DNA from: an uncultured Candidatus Saccharibacteria bacterium | GTDB lineage: Bacteria; Patescibacteriota; Saccharimonadia; Saccharimonadales; Saccharimonadaceae | NCBI GenBank assembly: GCA_947304335.1 | Contig: CAMZAW010000003.1 | Location: 1-40,682 of the forward strand | DNA: 40,682 bases | Direction of reading: 5' to 3' | Part shown: positions 17,485-25,420 of the stretch, piece after piece | How positions within the stretch are numbered: the first letter of the stretch is position 1 | Layout of the letters: the number at the start of each line of letters is the position of its first letter | Program-made: the position numbers and the translations under genes | The notes under the pieces: model-generated | The model's database searches: none | Seen by the model: only the letters and a program-made list of their open reading frames with translations | Told to the model about the DNA's origin: nothing

Positions 17485-17561
17485 TGGCGGACACGACGAG
17501 ACTCGAACTCGCGACCTCCGCCGTGACAGGGCGGCGCTCTAACCAACTGAGCTACGTGTCC
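17485..17561 (-). tRNA. tRNA-Asp (GUC)
   Basis: A complete cloverleaf on the minus strand: acceptor GGACACG/CGTGTCC, D-arm with GTTGGTTAGAGC, anticodon stem CCGCC/GGCGG around loop CTGTCAC (anticodon GTC), T-loop TTCGAGT, discriminator G and an encoded CCA. It has its own promoter and terminator. Confidence 0.97.
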
Positions 17562-17572
17562 ACCTAGCGACT

Positions 17573-17600
17573 ATTATATCATAGGTGTTCTTTTTATCAA
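17573..17600 (-). promoter_or_regulatory. Promoter of tRNA-Asp
   Basis: On the minus strand TTGATA (17600-17595), a 16-base spacer and TATAAT (17578-17573) place the start about five bases before the mature tRNA end. Confidence 0.8.
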
Positions 17601-17602
17601 GG

Positions 17603-19399
17603 CTAATTTACGTTTGGAATTTTGAACGCACTCACGTCGCCATCCTGCGGCACATACGCTTGCGGTTGTGGCTGAGCCACTGGAGCCGCTACCTCTGGAG
17701 CAACTGGAACTTCCGGCACAACCATTGGTTCTGGTGTAGGTTCCATCACTGGAGTAACTGGCTGTTCAACAACTGGCACAGCTGGAACCTCTGGCATGGT
17801 CGGAACCTCAGGCACCGCCTCCATTACTGGAGATTCTTGCATTACTGGCGCTACGATTTCCTCCGCCGTCGGAGCCACATCCATATTAACTGGTGGGGTT
17901 GGTGGAGGAGTCAAAATTTCATCTGCTGCTGGCGCGTAATTAATTACTGGCACACCATTAATTTCTGGTTCAACTGGAGCGACTGGCGCGCTCGTGGTTG
18001 CTGGATTCGCAGCATTACCACCTTGCTCAGCCAAAGCCTCTTCAAGCATCTGGCCATAGCGTTCCATATCTTCGGCACCCTCAAATTTTTCTTCTTCAAC
18101 AGGATGAGCATTGGCGAATTCTACTGCCGATTCGTTTGGCGCAACGGTCGCACCTTCAATACCAAAGTTTTCCTCTGGCGCATTAACTACCGGATCGGCT
18201 TCAAGAGATACCGGAGCGGCATCTTCTGGATAAGAAGAAGCGACAAATTCATTTTCATCAACTAGGGCAGCTGGTTCATTTGGGTCATTATTTACAGCTT
18301 CAATCTCTTGCCCTAAAATGGTTGGCTCAGACAATTCTGCTGTCGATACTGGATCGACTTGTGTCTCAGGCATGGCCATCGGCTCAGGTTCAATCATTGG
18401 TTCTGACTCAAACGACAATTCCGGCACCGGTTCAACTGCTGGCTCCGGCATTGGTTGTGGCTCAAATGCTACTGGCTCAACTACTGGCTCAGCCACCGGT
18501 TCTGGCTCGGTTCCCTCTTCGACTTCGCCATCATGCAAAATATTCAGATCTTCTGAATTGCCATCAGAATGTGAACCTTTTGCTGGCTCAAACAACTCAT
18601 TTTCAGTATCAGACTTGATATGCATCGCTACTAATTGTTGGTTAGCACCAGCATCCATCAAATCAGACGAAATCTTCATCGTGTCAGAAGTGGTACGAGC
18701 ATTCGAGAAGCTTCCCGTTGCCGCCACGATACCAGTAAGAAGCGCCGTCGCCTCTTCCTTTTCAACTTTATCAACCATTGCAAACAATAATTTCGTCACC
18801 ATTTCCGAGATAGAGCTCGCACCCTGGTCACTCCATTCGATTTCACCAAATTTACCTGGCGCGCTTGTAGTCATATTCACGATTACGGCATCGTGCATGA
18901 TTCTGCCGTGCTCACGCAAGGCCGAGTCAAGATCAACGCCATTCGCGACATCAAGTGCCAACACTAGGTCAACGTTGTAGTCACCATACGAAAAATTAAG
19001 ATCATTATTCGATACTTTTACTCTGTATGGAGTAATGAAAATCTTCACGAAATCACCATCAACCTTGTAGCGCAAGTGATCGGCTTTTTCCTTGTTAAGA
19101 GCAATCACAAAGTCTTGCAAAACATCAGCCGTGCGCTCAAAGGTTTCACCTGGGCGCAAAAATTCCAAAGCATCAGGCGTTTTGCCAGAATAAATTGCGG
19201 TCGCAACTTTGCCAATTTTATCAAGGTAAATCGAAAGCGCGATTGCTGCTGCCATCTCATCAACAGACGGATTTTTCGACAAAGCAATCAGGATACTACG
19301 GGAATTGTTAATCTTGTCAATTATTTCACTCAAAACACCGTCCGGTTGTTTTGAAATCGGTTCCTGAGCTTGTAAATTTGTGTCGTTTTGTTCTGGCAT
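17603..19399 (-). CDS. DHH-family-like protein with degenerate active site and long Pro/Glu/Val-rich tail
   Basis: Residues ~20-265 follow the NrnA/RecJ-type DHH phosphoesterase layout, with most metal ligands gone. Motif I reads NPSVDEMAAAIAL where NPDGDA is usual. The DHH triad position reads NMT (175-177). The later tDTG motif reads AATG. An aspartate survives at LALDVANG (D150), and the SSISEMVTKLL motif is intact. Residues ~270-598 are low-complexity, rich in Pro, Glu, Val and Ala, with MPE/VPE/EPV-type repeats and no membrane segment. It is probably a pseudoenzyme, perhaps a nucleotide- or RNA-binding scaffold. It starts behind AAGGT and a TATTAT-like box and stands alone between tRNA-Asp and the divergent rpsT. 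Confidence 0.8.
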   Translation of the reverse strand: MPEQNDTNLQAQEPISKQPDGVLSEIIDKINNSRSILIALSKNPSVDEMAAAIALSIYLDKIGKVATAIYSGKTPDALEFLRPGETFERTADVLQDFVIALNKEKADHLRYKVDGDFVKIFITPYRVKVSNNDLNFSYGDYNVDLVLALDVANGVDLDSALREHGRIMHDAVIVNMTTSAPGKFGEIEWSDQGASSISEMVTKLLFAMVDKVEKEEATALLTGIVAATGSFSNARTTSDTMKISSDLMDAGANQQLVAMHIKSDTENELFEPAKGSHSDGNSEDLNILHDGEVEEGTEPEPVAEPVVEPVAFEPQPMPEPAVEPVPELSFESEPMIEPEPMAMPETQVDPVSTAELSEPTILGQEIEAVNNDPNEPAALVDENEFVASSYPEDAAPVSLEADPVVNAPEENFGIEGATVAPNESAVEFANAHPVEEEKFEGAEDMERYGQMLEEALAEQGGNAANPATTSAPVAPVEPEINGVPVINYAPAADEILTPPPTPPVNMDVAPTAEEIVAPVMQESPVMEAVPEVPTMPEVPAVPVVEQPVTPVMEPTPEPMVVPEVPVAPEVAAPVAQPQPQAYVPQDGDVSAFKIPNVN

Positions 19400-19465
19400 T
19401 TTTGTTTTTACCTTGTTACCCTATAATATATAGCATAAGCTCGATAGAAAGTCAACCCTAAAATC

Positions 19466-19494
19466 TTTACTTTTGCAGATAAATGCGTTATAAT
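19466..19494 (+). promoter_or_regulatory. Promoter of rpsT
   Basis: TTTACT (19466-19471), a 17-base spacer and TATAAT (19489-19494) precede an AT-rich leader of about 33 nt ending in an AGGAA site. Confidence 0.75.
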
Positions 19495-19533
19495 ATCCCG
19501 AAAGTTATTAATTTTTAATTCAATAGGAATAAA

Positions 19534-19893
19534 ATGCCGATTATTAAATCCGCCAAAAAGGCTGCTCGCCAAGCTGAAAAACGCACTGAGCACAACGTTG
19601 AGATCAAGAAAGCGATCAAAAGCGCTGTTAAGGCTTTCAAAGAAAAGCCAACTGCAGAAAATCTTTCTAAAGCTCAATCTGAATATGACAAAGCTGTCAA
19701 AAAAGATTTGTTAAAGAAAAACACTGCTGCTCGCCGCAAAGCTGCCCTTGCTAAAATCGCAAAAGAAGCCGGCGTCAAACCAGCTGCCAAAAAAGCTGCA
19801 AAGCCAGCCGCTAAACCAGCCGCCAAAGCTACTACAGCGAAGAAACCTGCAGCAAAAACGACTTCAGCAAAGAAAACGGCTGCAAAGAAGTAG
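19534..19893 (+). CDS. rpsT: 30S ribosomal protein S20 (bS20) with Lys/Ala/Pro tail
   Basis: Residues 1-85 are bS20: a start in MPIIKSAKKAARQAEKR, three Lys/Ala-rich helices, and the DLLKKNTAARRKAALAKI segment that lies on 16S rRNA. The last ~35 residues (from about VKPAAKKAAKPA) form a histone-H1-like Lys-Ala-Pro tail that usual bS20 proteins lack. The start is supported by AGGAA and a good promoter. The final 62 bases overlap the 3' end of holA on the opposite strand, so the tail-coding DNA also encodes the HolA C-terminus. Confidence 0.93.
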   Translation: MPIIKSAKKAARQAEKRTEHNVEIKKAIKSAVKAFKEKPTAENLSKAQSEYDKAVKKDLLKKNTAARRKAALAKIAKEAGVKPAAKKAAKPAAKPAAKATTAKKPAAKTTSAKKTAAKK

Positions 19894-20437
19894 ATTTCAT
19901 AGCAATATCAAGTTTAGAGAGTTCGACAAGGACTCTCTTTTCTTTTGTTCCCTGCCTGAAAGAAAAATCCTTCAATGCCTGTGATACCAAAAGTCCCAAA
20001 AACATATATGGATCTTGCTCATTCTCGATTTGCTCTAGCATCTGCACGGCCTTTTTGCCGTTAGTTTTAGCTGTTTTAAAAATGTCAAACACTAACCCGG
20101 CGTTGATGTTTGCCGGCATCACAAATTCCTTGATTTCGATTTTGTCTTTAAGTGCCTTATAAGTTGTGGTGCGCTTATCGAGCTTAGTTTCAAACAAAAC
20201 CACCTCGTGCGGAGTGTTCAAATACTCAGGTAATTTCTCAAAAACTTCCTTATTCTCGCCAAGATCACGAATCAAAATTGCGCGCTTATCCGCAAAAAGC
20301 GAGCCGCCCATAAAAATGCTTGGCAAATCGGCTGACATCAGTTCTGGTCCGTCAATTACCTCATAATTCTCGCCGAGAACCTTTTTGATTTGCTCGTTAA
20401 TTTTGACTCTATCGTCTCCGTAATAAATCCTGATCAT
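19832..20437 (-). CDS. holA: DNA polymerase III delta subunit, short form
   Basis: The start chosen is the ATG at 20437, which overlaps the mutM stop as ATGA, with GAGGTG eight bases upstream; an in-frame ATG six codons earlier lies inside mutM. The 201-aa product has the HolA order: a leading strand IRIYYGDD (the degenerate nucleotide-binding domain), SLFADKRAILIRDL, LPEYLNTPHEVVLFETKLDKRT, and the C-terminal LVELSKLDIAMKS helix region. Delta opens the sliding clamp in the clamp loader. It is much shorter than E. coli HolA (~340 aa). It is last in the polA-rhuM-mutM-holA operon and overlaps rpsT by 62 bases tail-to-tail. Confidence 0.82.
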   Translation of the reverse strand: MIRIYYGDDRVKINEQIKKVLGENYEVIDGPELMSADLPSIFMGGSLFADKRAILIRDLGENKEVFEKLPEYLNTPHEVVLFETKLDKRTTTYKALKDKIEIKEFVMPANINAGLVFDIFKTAKTNGKKAVQMLEQIENEQDPYMFLGLLVSQALKDFSFRQGTKEKRVLVELSKLDIAMKSTSLQPFSLLKSFLLQVSSL

Positions 20438-21270
20438 TTTTGGCACCTCTTGCAAATATGCGTTCCCCGCCCCGCTACTCTAATTTTAACAATTTTTTCG
20501 CCACAGCGCGGGCATGGTTTGCCTTCATTTCTAAAAACTTGCGCAAATTTCTCCAAATAATCGCCCTTAGTACCGTCCGCTTTTACGTAAGTTGCCATCG
20601 TTGAGCCGCCAGAGTTAATCGAAGTATCCATCACCTTGCGCGCACCTAGTAGAATCCGCTCAGTTTCCTCTAGGTTCAAACTACCCGCCCGGCGCTCCGG
20701 ATGAATGCCGGCATCAAATAGCGCCTCATCGGCATAAATATTACCTAGCCCACAGATGATGGTTTGGTCAAGAAGCACGGCTTTTACTACTGAATTTTTG
20801 TGACGTTGGAATTTATCATAGAGCTCCTCTTTCGTCATCACCCAAGGCTCTTTAGCAAGTTTCTTAATAAATCCGTCCTCTTCCACATCTTCAGTTTTCA
20901 AAATCTTGATAAACCCAAACTTACGCTGATCGTTAAAGAACAACTTGCCATCCTCAAACTCCAATATCACCCGCGTCTGTTTATTTGGCAGCTCCGCCAC
21001 AAAGTTATCACTCGGATGCCCGGCTGCGAATTGTTCGGTTCCCCGCCAAATCAACTGGCCCGTCATCCGGAGGTGAATCATCATCGAATTACCATTATCA
21101 AGGTCAATAATTAACGCTTTGCCGTACCGTCTCAGAGCCTTCACTACCCCTGTTTTTGGCACACCAATAAACGATTTTTCACACAAAACCTCAACCCGAA
21201 CAATTTTTTTGTTCAAGATAAATTTCGCAAGCCCACGCCGAATCGTCTCAACCTCAGGTAACTCCGGCAT
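20434..21270 (-). CDS. mutM: Formamidopyrimidine-DNA glycosylase
   Basis: The 278-aa Fpg removes 8-oxoguanine and related lesions and nicks the abasic site. It has the catalytic N-terminus PELPEVETIRRGL (Pro2 nucleophile, Glu3), IHLRMTGQL with the conserved Lys-containing strand region, the helix-two-turn-helix segment GLGNIYADEALF, and an intact C-terminal zinc finger CPRCG...CKRC. The last point contrasts with the lost zinc sites in NrdR and DnaG. The ATG shares its A with the stop of the rhuM-like gene (TAATG), and the GGAGGAG site lies within that gene's last codons, so the two are translationally coupled. Confidence 0.96.
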   Translation of the reverse strand: MPELPEVETIRRGLAKFILNKKIVRVEVLCEKSFIGVPKTGVVKALRRYGKALIIDLDNGNSMMIHLRMTGQLIWRGTEQFAAGHPSDNFVAELPNKQTRVILEFEDGKLFFNDQRKFGFIKILKTEDVEEDGFIKKLAKEPWVMTKEELYDKFQRHKNSVVKAVLLDQTIICGLGNIYADEALFDAGIHPERRAGSLNLEETERILLGARKVMDTSINSGGSTMATYVKADGTKGDYLEKFAQVFRNEGKPCPRCGEKIVKIRVAGRGTHICKRCQK

Positions 21271-22220
21271 TACTCCTCCAACAGTTTACAGATTAAAGCA
21301 ATAATCAAATCTTTTTCCGATGGGTCCGACTCCGCAATAAGAAGCGTCAAAGCCGTGAGCGCGCGGTCTGAAATCTTAGTTTCGCCGTTCTCCGTTAAAT
21401 GACAATCGTTCATCGTCAAAAACACGATAAAAAGCAGTGCACCAATCCGTTTGTTACCGTCCTTAAATGGCTTATTTTTAACGATAGAATAAAGCAAATT
21501 TGCTGCCTTTTCTGCCACTGTTTCTCCCGCCATTTTGTCGCCAAAATCTAGCTTTTCGTTCTTCAAAGCACCAAACTTTTCGTCCGCACCTAAGTTTTCA
21601 CGTAGTTGCTTAATAATCTTCGTGCATTCTTCAGTATTCAAAAACTTTATCGCACGTTTACCCGAACCAAAGGTAATGTGACCTTCGTCATATTCTTTAA
21701 GTGCCTTAAAGCTTGGGCTATACTTTGAGATTACTTCTAAAATTCCTTTGGCCTCCGCCTCAGAAAGCTCGCTCACAGCCGTTAAGCGCCGCACAATACT
21801 CAGCGTCCCCTCAATCGCGCGTAGCTTCTCGGCATCAAGCTCTTTCAAGCGTCGCTCATTAATCGCCGCACCATCCACCACATAAGACTTCAAAACCTTG
21901 GTAGCCCAAATACGAAAATCCGTAGCTTTGCGCGAGTTCACGCGGTAACCCACCGAAATAATCGCATCCAAATTATACTTTTTAACCTCACGTTTTACCT
22001 GGCGATTCCCTTCCATGCGAACTTGTGCATTTTTTGCACATGTTGCTTTTTCATCTAGCTCGCCCTCTCTGTAAATATTATTCAAGTGTCTGTTAATCAC
22101 CGATCGATCCACGCCAAAAAGCTGCGAAATCTGCTCTTCCGTGGCCCACAAAGTTTCGCCATCGATATTAAAAACTACTTCACCCTCGTGAATTTTGTAA
22201 ATCTCAAGACCGTTGTTCAT
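21270..22220 (-). CDS. RhuM-type HTH protein with C-terminal Fic/Doc domain
   Basis: The 316-aa protein has an N-terminal RhuM (virulence-associated, COG3943-like) region with a helix-turn-helix (ATEEQISQLFGVDRSVINRHL) and the VNSRKATDFRIWATKVLKSY signature. The C-terminal Fic/Doc domain has its active-site loop at 250-259: KPFKDGNKRI. Fic/Doc enzymes, which AMPylate or phosphorylate target proteins, carry His at the first position; here it is Lys250, so activity may be altered or lost. RhuM genes are usually accessory. Here the gene sits inside a repair operon, its ATG overlapping the polA stop (TAATG) and its stop overlapping mutM. No Shine-Dalgarno is visible, so it depends on coupling. 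Confidence 0.85.
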   Translation of the reverse strand: MNNGLEIYKIHEGEVVFNIDGETLWATEEQISQLFGVDRSVINRHLNNIYREGELDEKATCAKNAQVRMEGNRQVKREVKKYNLDAIISVGYRVNSRKATDFRIWATKVLKSYVVDGAAINERRLKELDAEKLRAIEGTLSIVRRLTAVSELSEAEAKGILEVISKYSPSFKALKEYDEGHITFGSGKRAIKFLNTEECTKIIKQLRENLGADEKFGALKNEKLDFGDKMAGETVAEKAANLLYSIVKNKPFKDGNKRIGALLFIVFLTMNDCHLTENGETKISDRALTALTLLIAESDPSEKDLIIALICKLLEE

Positions 22221-24565
22221 TAAAGCTCGCCCCAGTTCTGCCCAACCGTTACATCTACCGCCAGTTTCACATTGAGTTCTGGCGCCACCGCCTCCATTGT
22301 GTCCTTCAAGACCTTTGAAACTTCATCCTTTATCGCCTCATCACATTCTACAATTAACGAATCATGTACTTGCATAATCAAACTCGCGCCCTTTGGCAAT
22401 TTGGCATCCACTGCCGCCATTGCGCGCTTCATCAAATCAGCTTCGGTTCCCTGAATTGGCATGTTCTGAGCTGCGCGTTCAGCTGCCGCGCGTACCAAGA
22501 AATTAGCAGACTTTACATCTGGAGTTGGACGACGACGACCAAAGAAGGTTTCAACATAGCCCATCTCGCGCGCTTGCTTCAAGATCTCATCAAGTTTCTT
22601 GCGGATTGGCGCACGAAGCTCAAAATACTTGTCGATAAAGGCCTTGGCCTCTGACACACTCATATCTGCCGCGTCTGCCAAACCCTTTGCGCTCATACCA
22701 TAAAGAACGCCAAAGTTAATCACCTTAGCTGCACGACGCTGCTTCTTAGTTACCTCGTCAAATGGCACCTTAAAGGCCTCGGACGCCGTCTTGGTATGAA
22801 TATCAATTCCCGAATTAAAGTCATCAATCAGCTTTTGGTCGCCAGATAAAGCCGCCGCAAGCCTAAGCTCAAACTGCGAATAATCTGCTGAAACGAGCAC
22901 CTTACCAGCCGGCGCTACAAAACCAGTCCTAATACGTTTCCCTTCTTCAGTACGCACCGGAATATTTTGCAGATTCGGATTAAGAGACGAGAGCCGTCCG
23001 GTCGCCGTCACATTTTGGGTAAACGTGGTGTGAATTCTATCCTCTGAATCGGCCAGTTCCGGCATCGGCAAAATGTAGGTAGAAAGTAGCTTAGCCGCCT
23101 CACGATACTCCATTAACTTCGGAATCAAAGGGTGCAGATCCTTCAGTTTATCGAGCTCTTTTGCCCCAGTCGAATACCCACGCGAAGTCTTCTTAATTCC
23201 CTTGGTAGGTAGGCCCAACTTATCAAACAATACTTCCGAAAGTTGCACTGGCGAATTCACGTTGAAGTCTACACCAGCCATCAACTGCACTTCGCGTTCT
23301 TTACGAGCCACTTCATTCGTATATTCGTTCTTTAAATCATCAAAGTATTTGCGGTCGATCAGCATGCCCTTCTTTTCCATTTTGAAAAGAATCGGGATGA
23401 GCGGCAAGTCAAATTGAACAAATATTTTATACAGCTCTGGCCTCTGTTCGAAGGCCGATTTTTGGCGCCAATACTCTTTTTCGATACTTTCTTGTTCAAA
23501 ATCTCGAGCCAAAGGATCCAGCAAAAAGTGACCTTGGTTTAGGTCCCAAAACTCGGCACCCATCAAAATTTTGGTCGCGATTTTGCTATCACTATGCATC
23601 AAAGCTTTAATGTCCCAGTCTACAATTAAATCTTTCGGCAAAGGCTTTACTTCCACTTCTTCTACCGGCTCTGGCGCGGTTGGCAAATCCATAGTACTGT
23701 ATTTTCTAACCAGTGAATTAAACTCAAAACGTTTTAACCCGGCAATCATCTTGGCCTGATCCATCTTAAACTCTGGCACATCGGCTAATTTAACTGGCGC
23801 ATCAAACATAATCTTAGCGAGTTTCAAAGACATATAAGCCGATTCCCTGCCCTCAATAAGTTTCTTGGCAATCGAACCACCAATCTCATCAATATGCTCA
23901 TAAATTCCATCTAGAGTTCCGTAATCATTGAGCAGCTTAACCGCAGTCTTCTCGCCAATACCCGGCACGCCCGGGATATTATCAGAAGCATCACCTTTGA
24001 GCGCCTTCATATCAAGAAATTGTGACTTCAAAATACCATATTTAGCCTCAACTTCAGCCACATCAATCTCTTCGATATTCGAAAAGCCTTTCAAAATGCG
24101 CCACATTCTAGTGTTTTCATCCACAATCTGCAGCATATCAAGATCAGAAGATATAATATATGTCTCGTATTCGCACTTGCCGTCACTGCCCATTACGTTG
24201 TCAGCCTGCAAGCTAAGCGTGCCAATAATATCATCGGCCTCGTAGTTATCTAGCTCAATAAAAGTCCAGCCTAAGCTGTCAATTAACTCTTTCAAAAGTG
24301 GGATTTGCGCATAAAAATCATCACCTGGTTTTACGCGGCCAGCCTTATATTCTGGATAAATCTCACGACGTTTAGCACCCGAAGTATGGGAATCCCAGGC
24401 CACTACCACCTGATTTGGCGACAATTTACTCACGATTTCCATTGCGATTGCCGCAAAACCATAGATACCACCGGTTGGTGTACCATCAGACAAACTCAGC
24501 GCTCCCATCGCGTAATATCCGCGATAAAACACCGATTTGCCATCAATTATTACCAACCTTTTCAT
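22220..24565 (-). CDS. polA: DNA polymerase I with truncated 3'-5' exonuclease region
   Basis: The 781-aa PolA fills gaps in repair and removes RNA primers. Residues 1-290 form the 5' nuclease (IDGKSVFYRGYYA, EADDIIGTL, GDASDNIPGVPGIGEKTA). Residues ~300-370 keep only a remnant of the proofreading domain, with no DxE motif. The polymerase domain has motif A DYSQFELRL, motif B RRAAKVINFGVLYGMS and motif C MQVHDS. At 781 aa it is well below the 928 of E. coli. A TATAAT exactly six bases before the ATG predicts a leaderless transcript, and a terminator lies just upstream. It leads the polA-rhuM-mutM-holA operon. Confidence 0.96.
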   Translation of the reverse strand: MKRLVIIDGKSVFYRGYYAMGALSLSDGTPTGGIYGFAAIAMEIVSKLSPNQVVVAWDSHTSGAKRREIYPEYKAGRVKPGDDFYAQIPLLKELIDSLGWTFIELDNYEADDIIGTLSLQADNVMGSDGKCEYETYIISSDLDMLQIVDENTRMWRILKGFSNIEEIDVAEVEAKYGILKSQFLDMKALKGDASDNIPGVPGIGEKTAVKLLNDYGTLDGIYEHIDEIGGSIAKKLIEGRESAYMSLKLAKIMFDAPVKLADVPEFKMDQAKMIAGLKRFEFNSLVRKYSTMDLPTAPEPVEEVEVKPLPKDLIVDWDIKALMHSDSKIATKILMGAEFWDLNQGHFLLDPLARDFEQESIEKEYWRQKSAFEQRPELYKIFVQFDLPLIPILFKMEKKGMLIDRKYFDDLKNEYTNEVARKEREVQLMAGVDFNVNSPVQLSEVLFDKLGLPTKGIKKTSRGYSTGAKELDKLKDLHPLIPKLMEYREAAKLLSTYILPMPELADSEDRIHTTFTQNVTATGRLSSLNPNLQNIPVRTEEGKRIRTGFVAPAGKVLVSADYSQFELRLAAALSGDQKLIDDFNSGIDIHTKTASEAFKVPFDEVTKKQRRAAKVINFGVLYGMSAKGLADAADMSVSEAKAFIDKYFELRAPIRKKLDEILKQAREMGYVETFFGRRRPTPDVKSANFLVRAAAERAAQNMPIQGTEADLMKRAMAAVDAKLPKGASLIMQVHDSLIVECDEAIKDEVSKVLKDTMEAVAPELNVKLAVDVTVGQNWGEL

Positions 24566-24571
24566 AACTTA

Positions 24572-24577
24572 ATTATA
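24572..24577 (-). promoter_or_regulatory. -10 box of leaderless polA
   Basis: TATAAT on the minus strand is followed by TAAGTT and the ATG. The predicted +1 is the A of the start codon, and no ribosome-binding site is present. Confidence 0.7.
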
Positions 24578-24593
24578 GCATGAGGCATCAAAA

Positions 24594-24613
24594 AAGAGCC
24601 CCGTAGGGCTCTT
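24594..24613 (-). terminator. Terminator of the 25348-24618 gene pair
   Basis: AAGAGCCC/GGGCTCTT arms, a four-base loop and a T-run on the minus strand lie five bases after the stop of the 139-aa gene, just ahead of the polA promoter. Confidence 0.88.
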
Positions 24614-24617
24614 AATC

Positions 24618-25037
24618 TTACTTATCAAAGTATCCGAGAACTTTTTCACCAAACTCAAGCTCAGCCTTGATCTCGTCTTTGCTCATGCCAGCATAGCGTT
24701 CACGAAAAGCCTTCAGTTTTTTGAAAAACTCTGCTTTATTCTCGTGCTCGGTCAGAGCGGATTCGATATCAGCCTCCGAAATGTCACTAAAGCCAATACC
24801 TGCTTCTGGTTTTACTTCTTTAAAAGTGATTCCGGCGATGTCATCCATCTCTTTTTTAACGGCTTCGCCGCCAACAATCAAAATAGCATCAACAATTTCT
24901 TTAATAGCAAAGTTCACCTTAGTTGGGATAAAAGCCTTTTTCTCAGATTTTGGAGCCGGCTTTTCGCCATTTAAGGCGTTGCTCAAAGCTTCTTTCTTGC
25001 CGCTAAGTTTTTCTTCTTTCACTGCATCGTCGCTCAT
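24618..25037 (-). CDS. Hypothetical charged helical protein (139 aa)
   Basis: The family is not recognised. The protein is Lys/Glu-rich and predicted mostly helical. It has a disordered N-terminal 40 residues, a more hydrophobic stretch KEIVDAILIVGGEAVKKEMDDIAGI that could be a packed helix or short membrane-associated segment, and a C-terminal amphipathic part (AEFFKKLKAFRERYAGMSKDEIKAELEFGEKVL). It is translationally coupled to the preceding gene (TAATG overlap at 25037) with GGAGG inside that gene's end. The pair forms an independent two-gene unit with its own promoter and terminator, so the two products likely act together. Confidence 0.75.
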   Translation of the reverse strand: MSDDAVKEEKLSGKKEALSNALNGEKPAPKSEKKAFIPTKVNFAIKEIVDAILIVGGEAVKKEMDDIAGITFKEVKPEAGIGFSDISEADIESALTEHENKAEFFKKLKAFRERYAGMSKDEIKAELEFGEKVLGYFDK

Positions 25038-25348
25038 TATTTGGCCTCCAAATAAATCTTTTTAAATTCACTCATTGCGTAATCTACAGTTGCGTTAATA
25101 TCAAAATTGGCCGCAGCGAGCATCTTATCTAGACTTTCGCGAGTAAACTTATTGTCTCTGGTGTAGTACTCGAGCATATCCAAATCCTTGAGTGGCAACG
25201 TGCCCAAAATCGCAGTGTGGATTTCTGCTCTTACTCTTTCTAACAATTTGGCGTGCGCTTCAGCGCTATCTTCCAGGCCTTTTTCAGAAAGCAATTCGGA
25301 CACAAAAACATCCAAATCCTTCTTTTTCTCACCCTCTGGTTGTTCCAT
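25037..25348 (-). CDS. Small acidic helical protein, DUF5663-like (103 aa)
   Basis: Residues ~10-95 match the helical pattern also seen in the 145-aa protein at 8244-8681: VSELLSEKGLED, then LLERVRAEIHTAILGTLPLKDLDMLE, then a second half with L..ML..ANFDINATVDYAM. It is annotated from memory as the Patescibacteria-associated DUF5663 type; function unknown. It is soluble with no signal peptide. AAGGAAGGG precedes the ATG, and a TATACT box lies about 45 bases upstream. The leader includes the 14-bp palindrome TTTAATGCATTAAA. It is coupled to the downstream 139-aa gene. Confidence 0.72.
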   Translation of the reverse strand: MEQPEGEKKKDLDVFVSELLSEKGLEDSAEAHAKLLERVRAEIHTAILGTLPLKDLDMLEYYTRDNKFTRESLDKMLAAANFDINATVDYAMSEFKKIYLEAK

Positions 25349-25420
25349 TTGCCCTTCCTTTTTTTAATGCATTAAAACTTAACCTAATAGTATAACACTT
25401 ATGCTTTTAGGTCAAGATAA

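Noticed and set aside
17585-18265. 226-aa plus-strand frame rich in Trp/His/Arg opposite the DHH-like gene
   Set aside because: It mirrors the Pro/Glu/Val low-complexity tail in antisense and overlaps the tRNA-Asp promoter region; not a gene.
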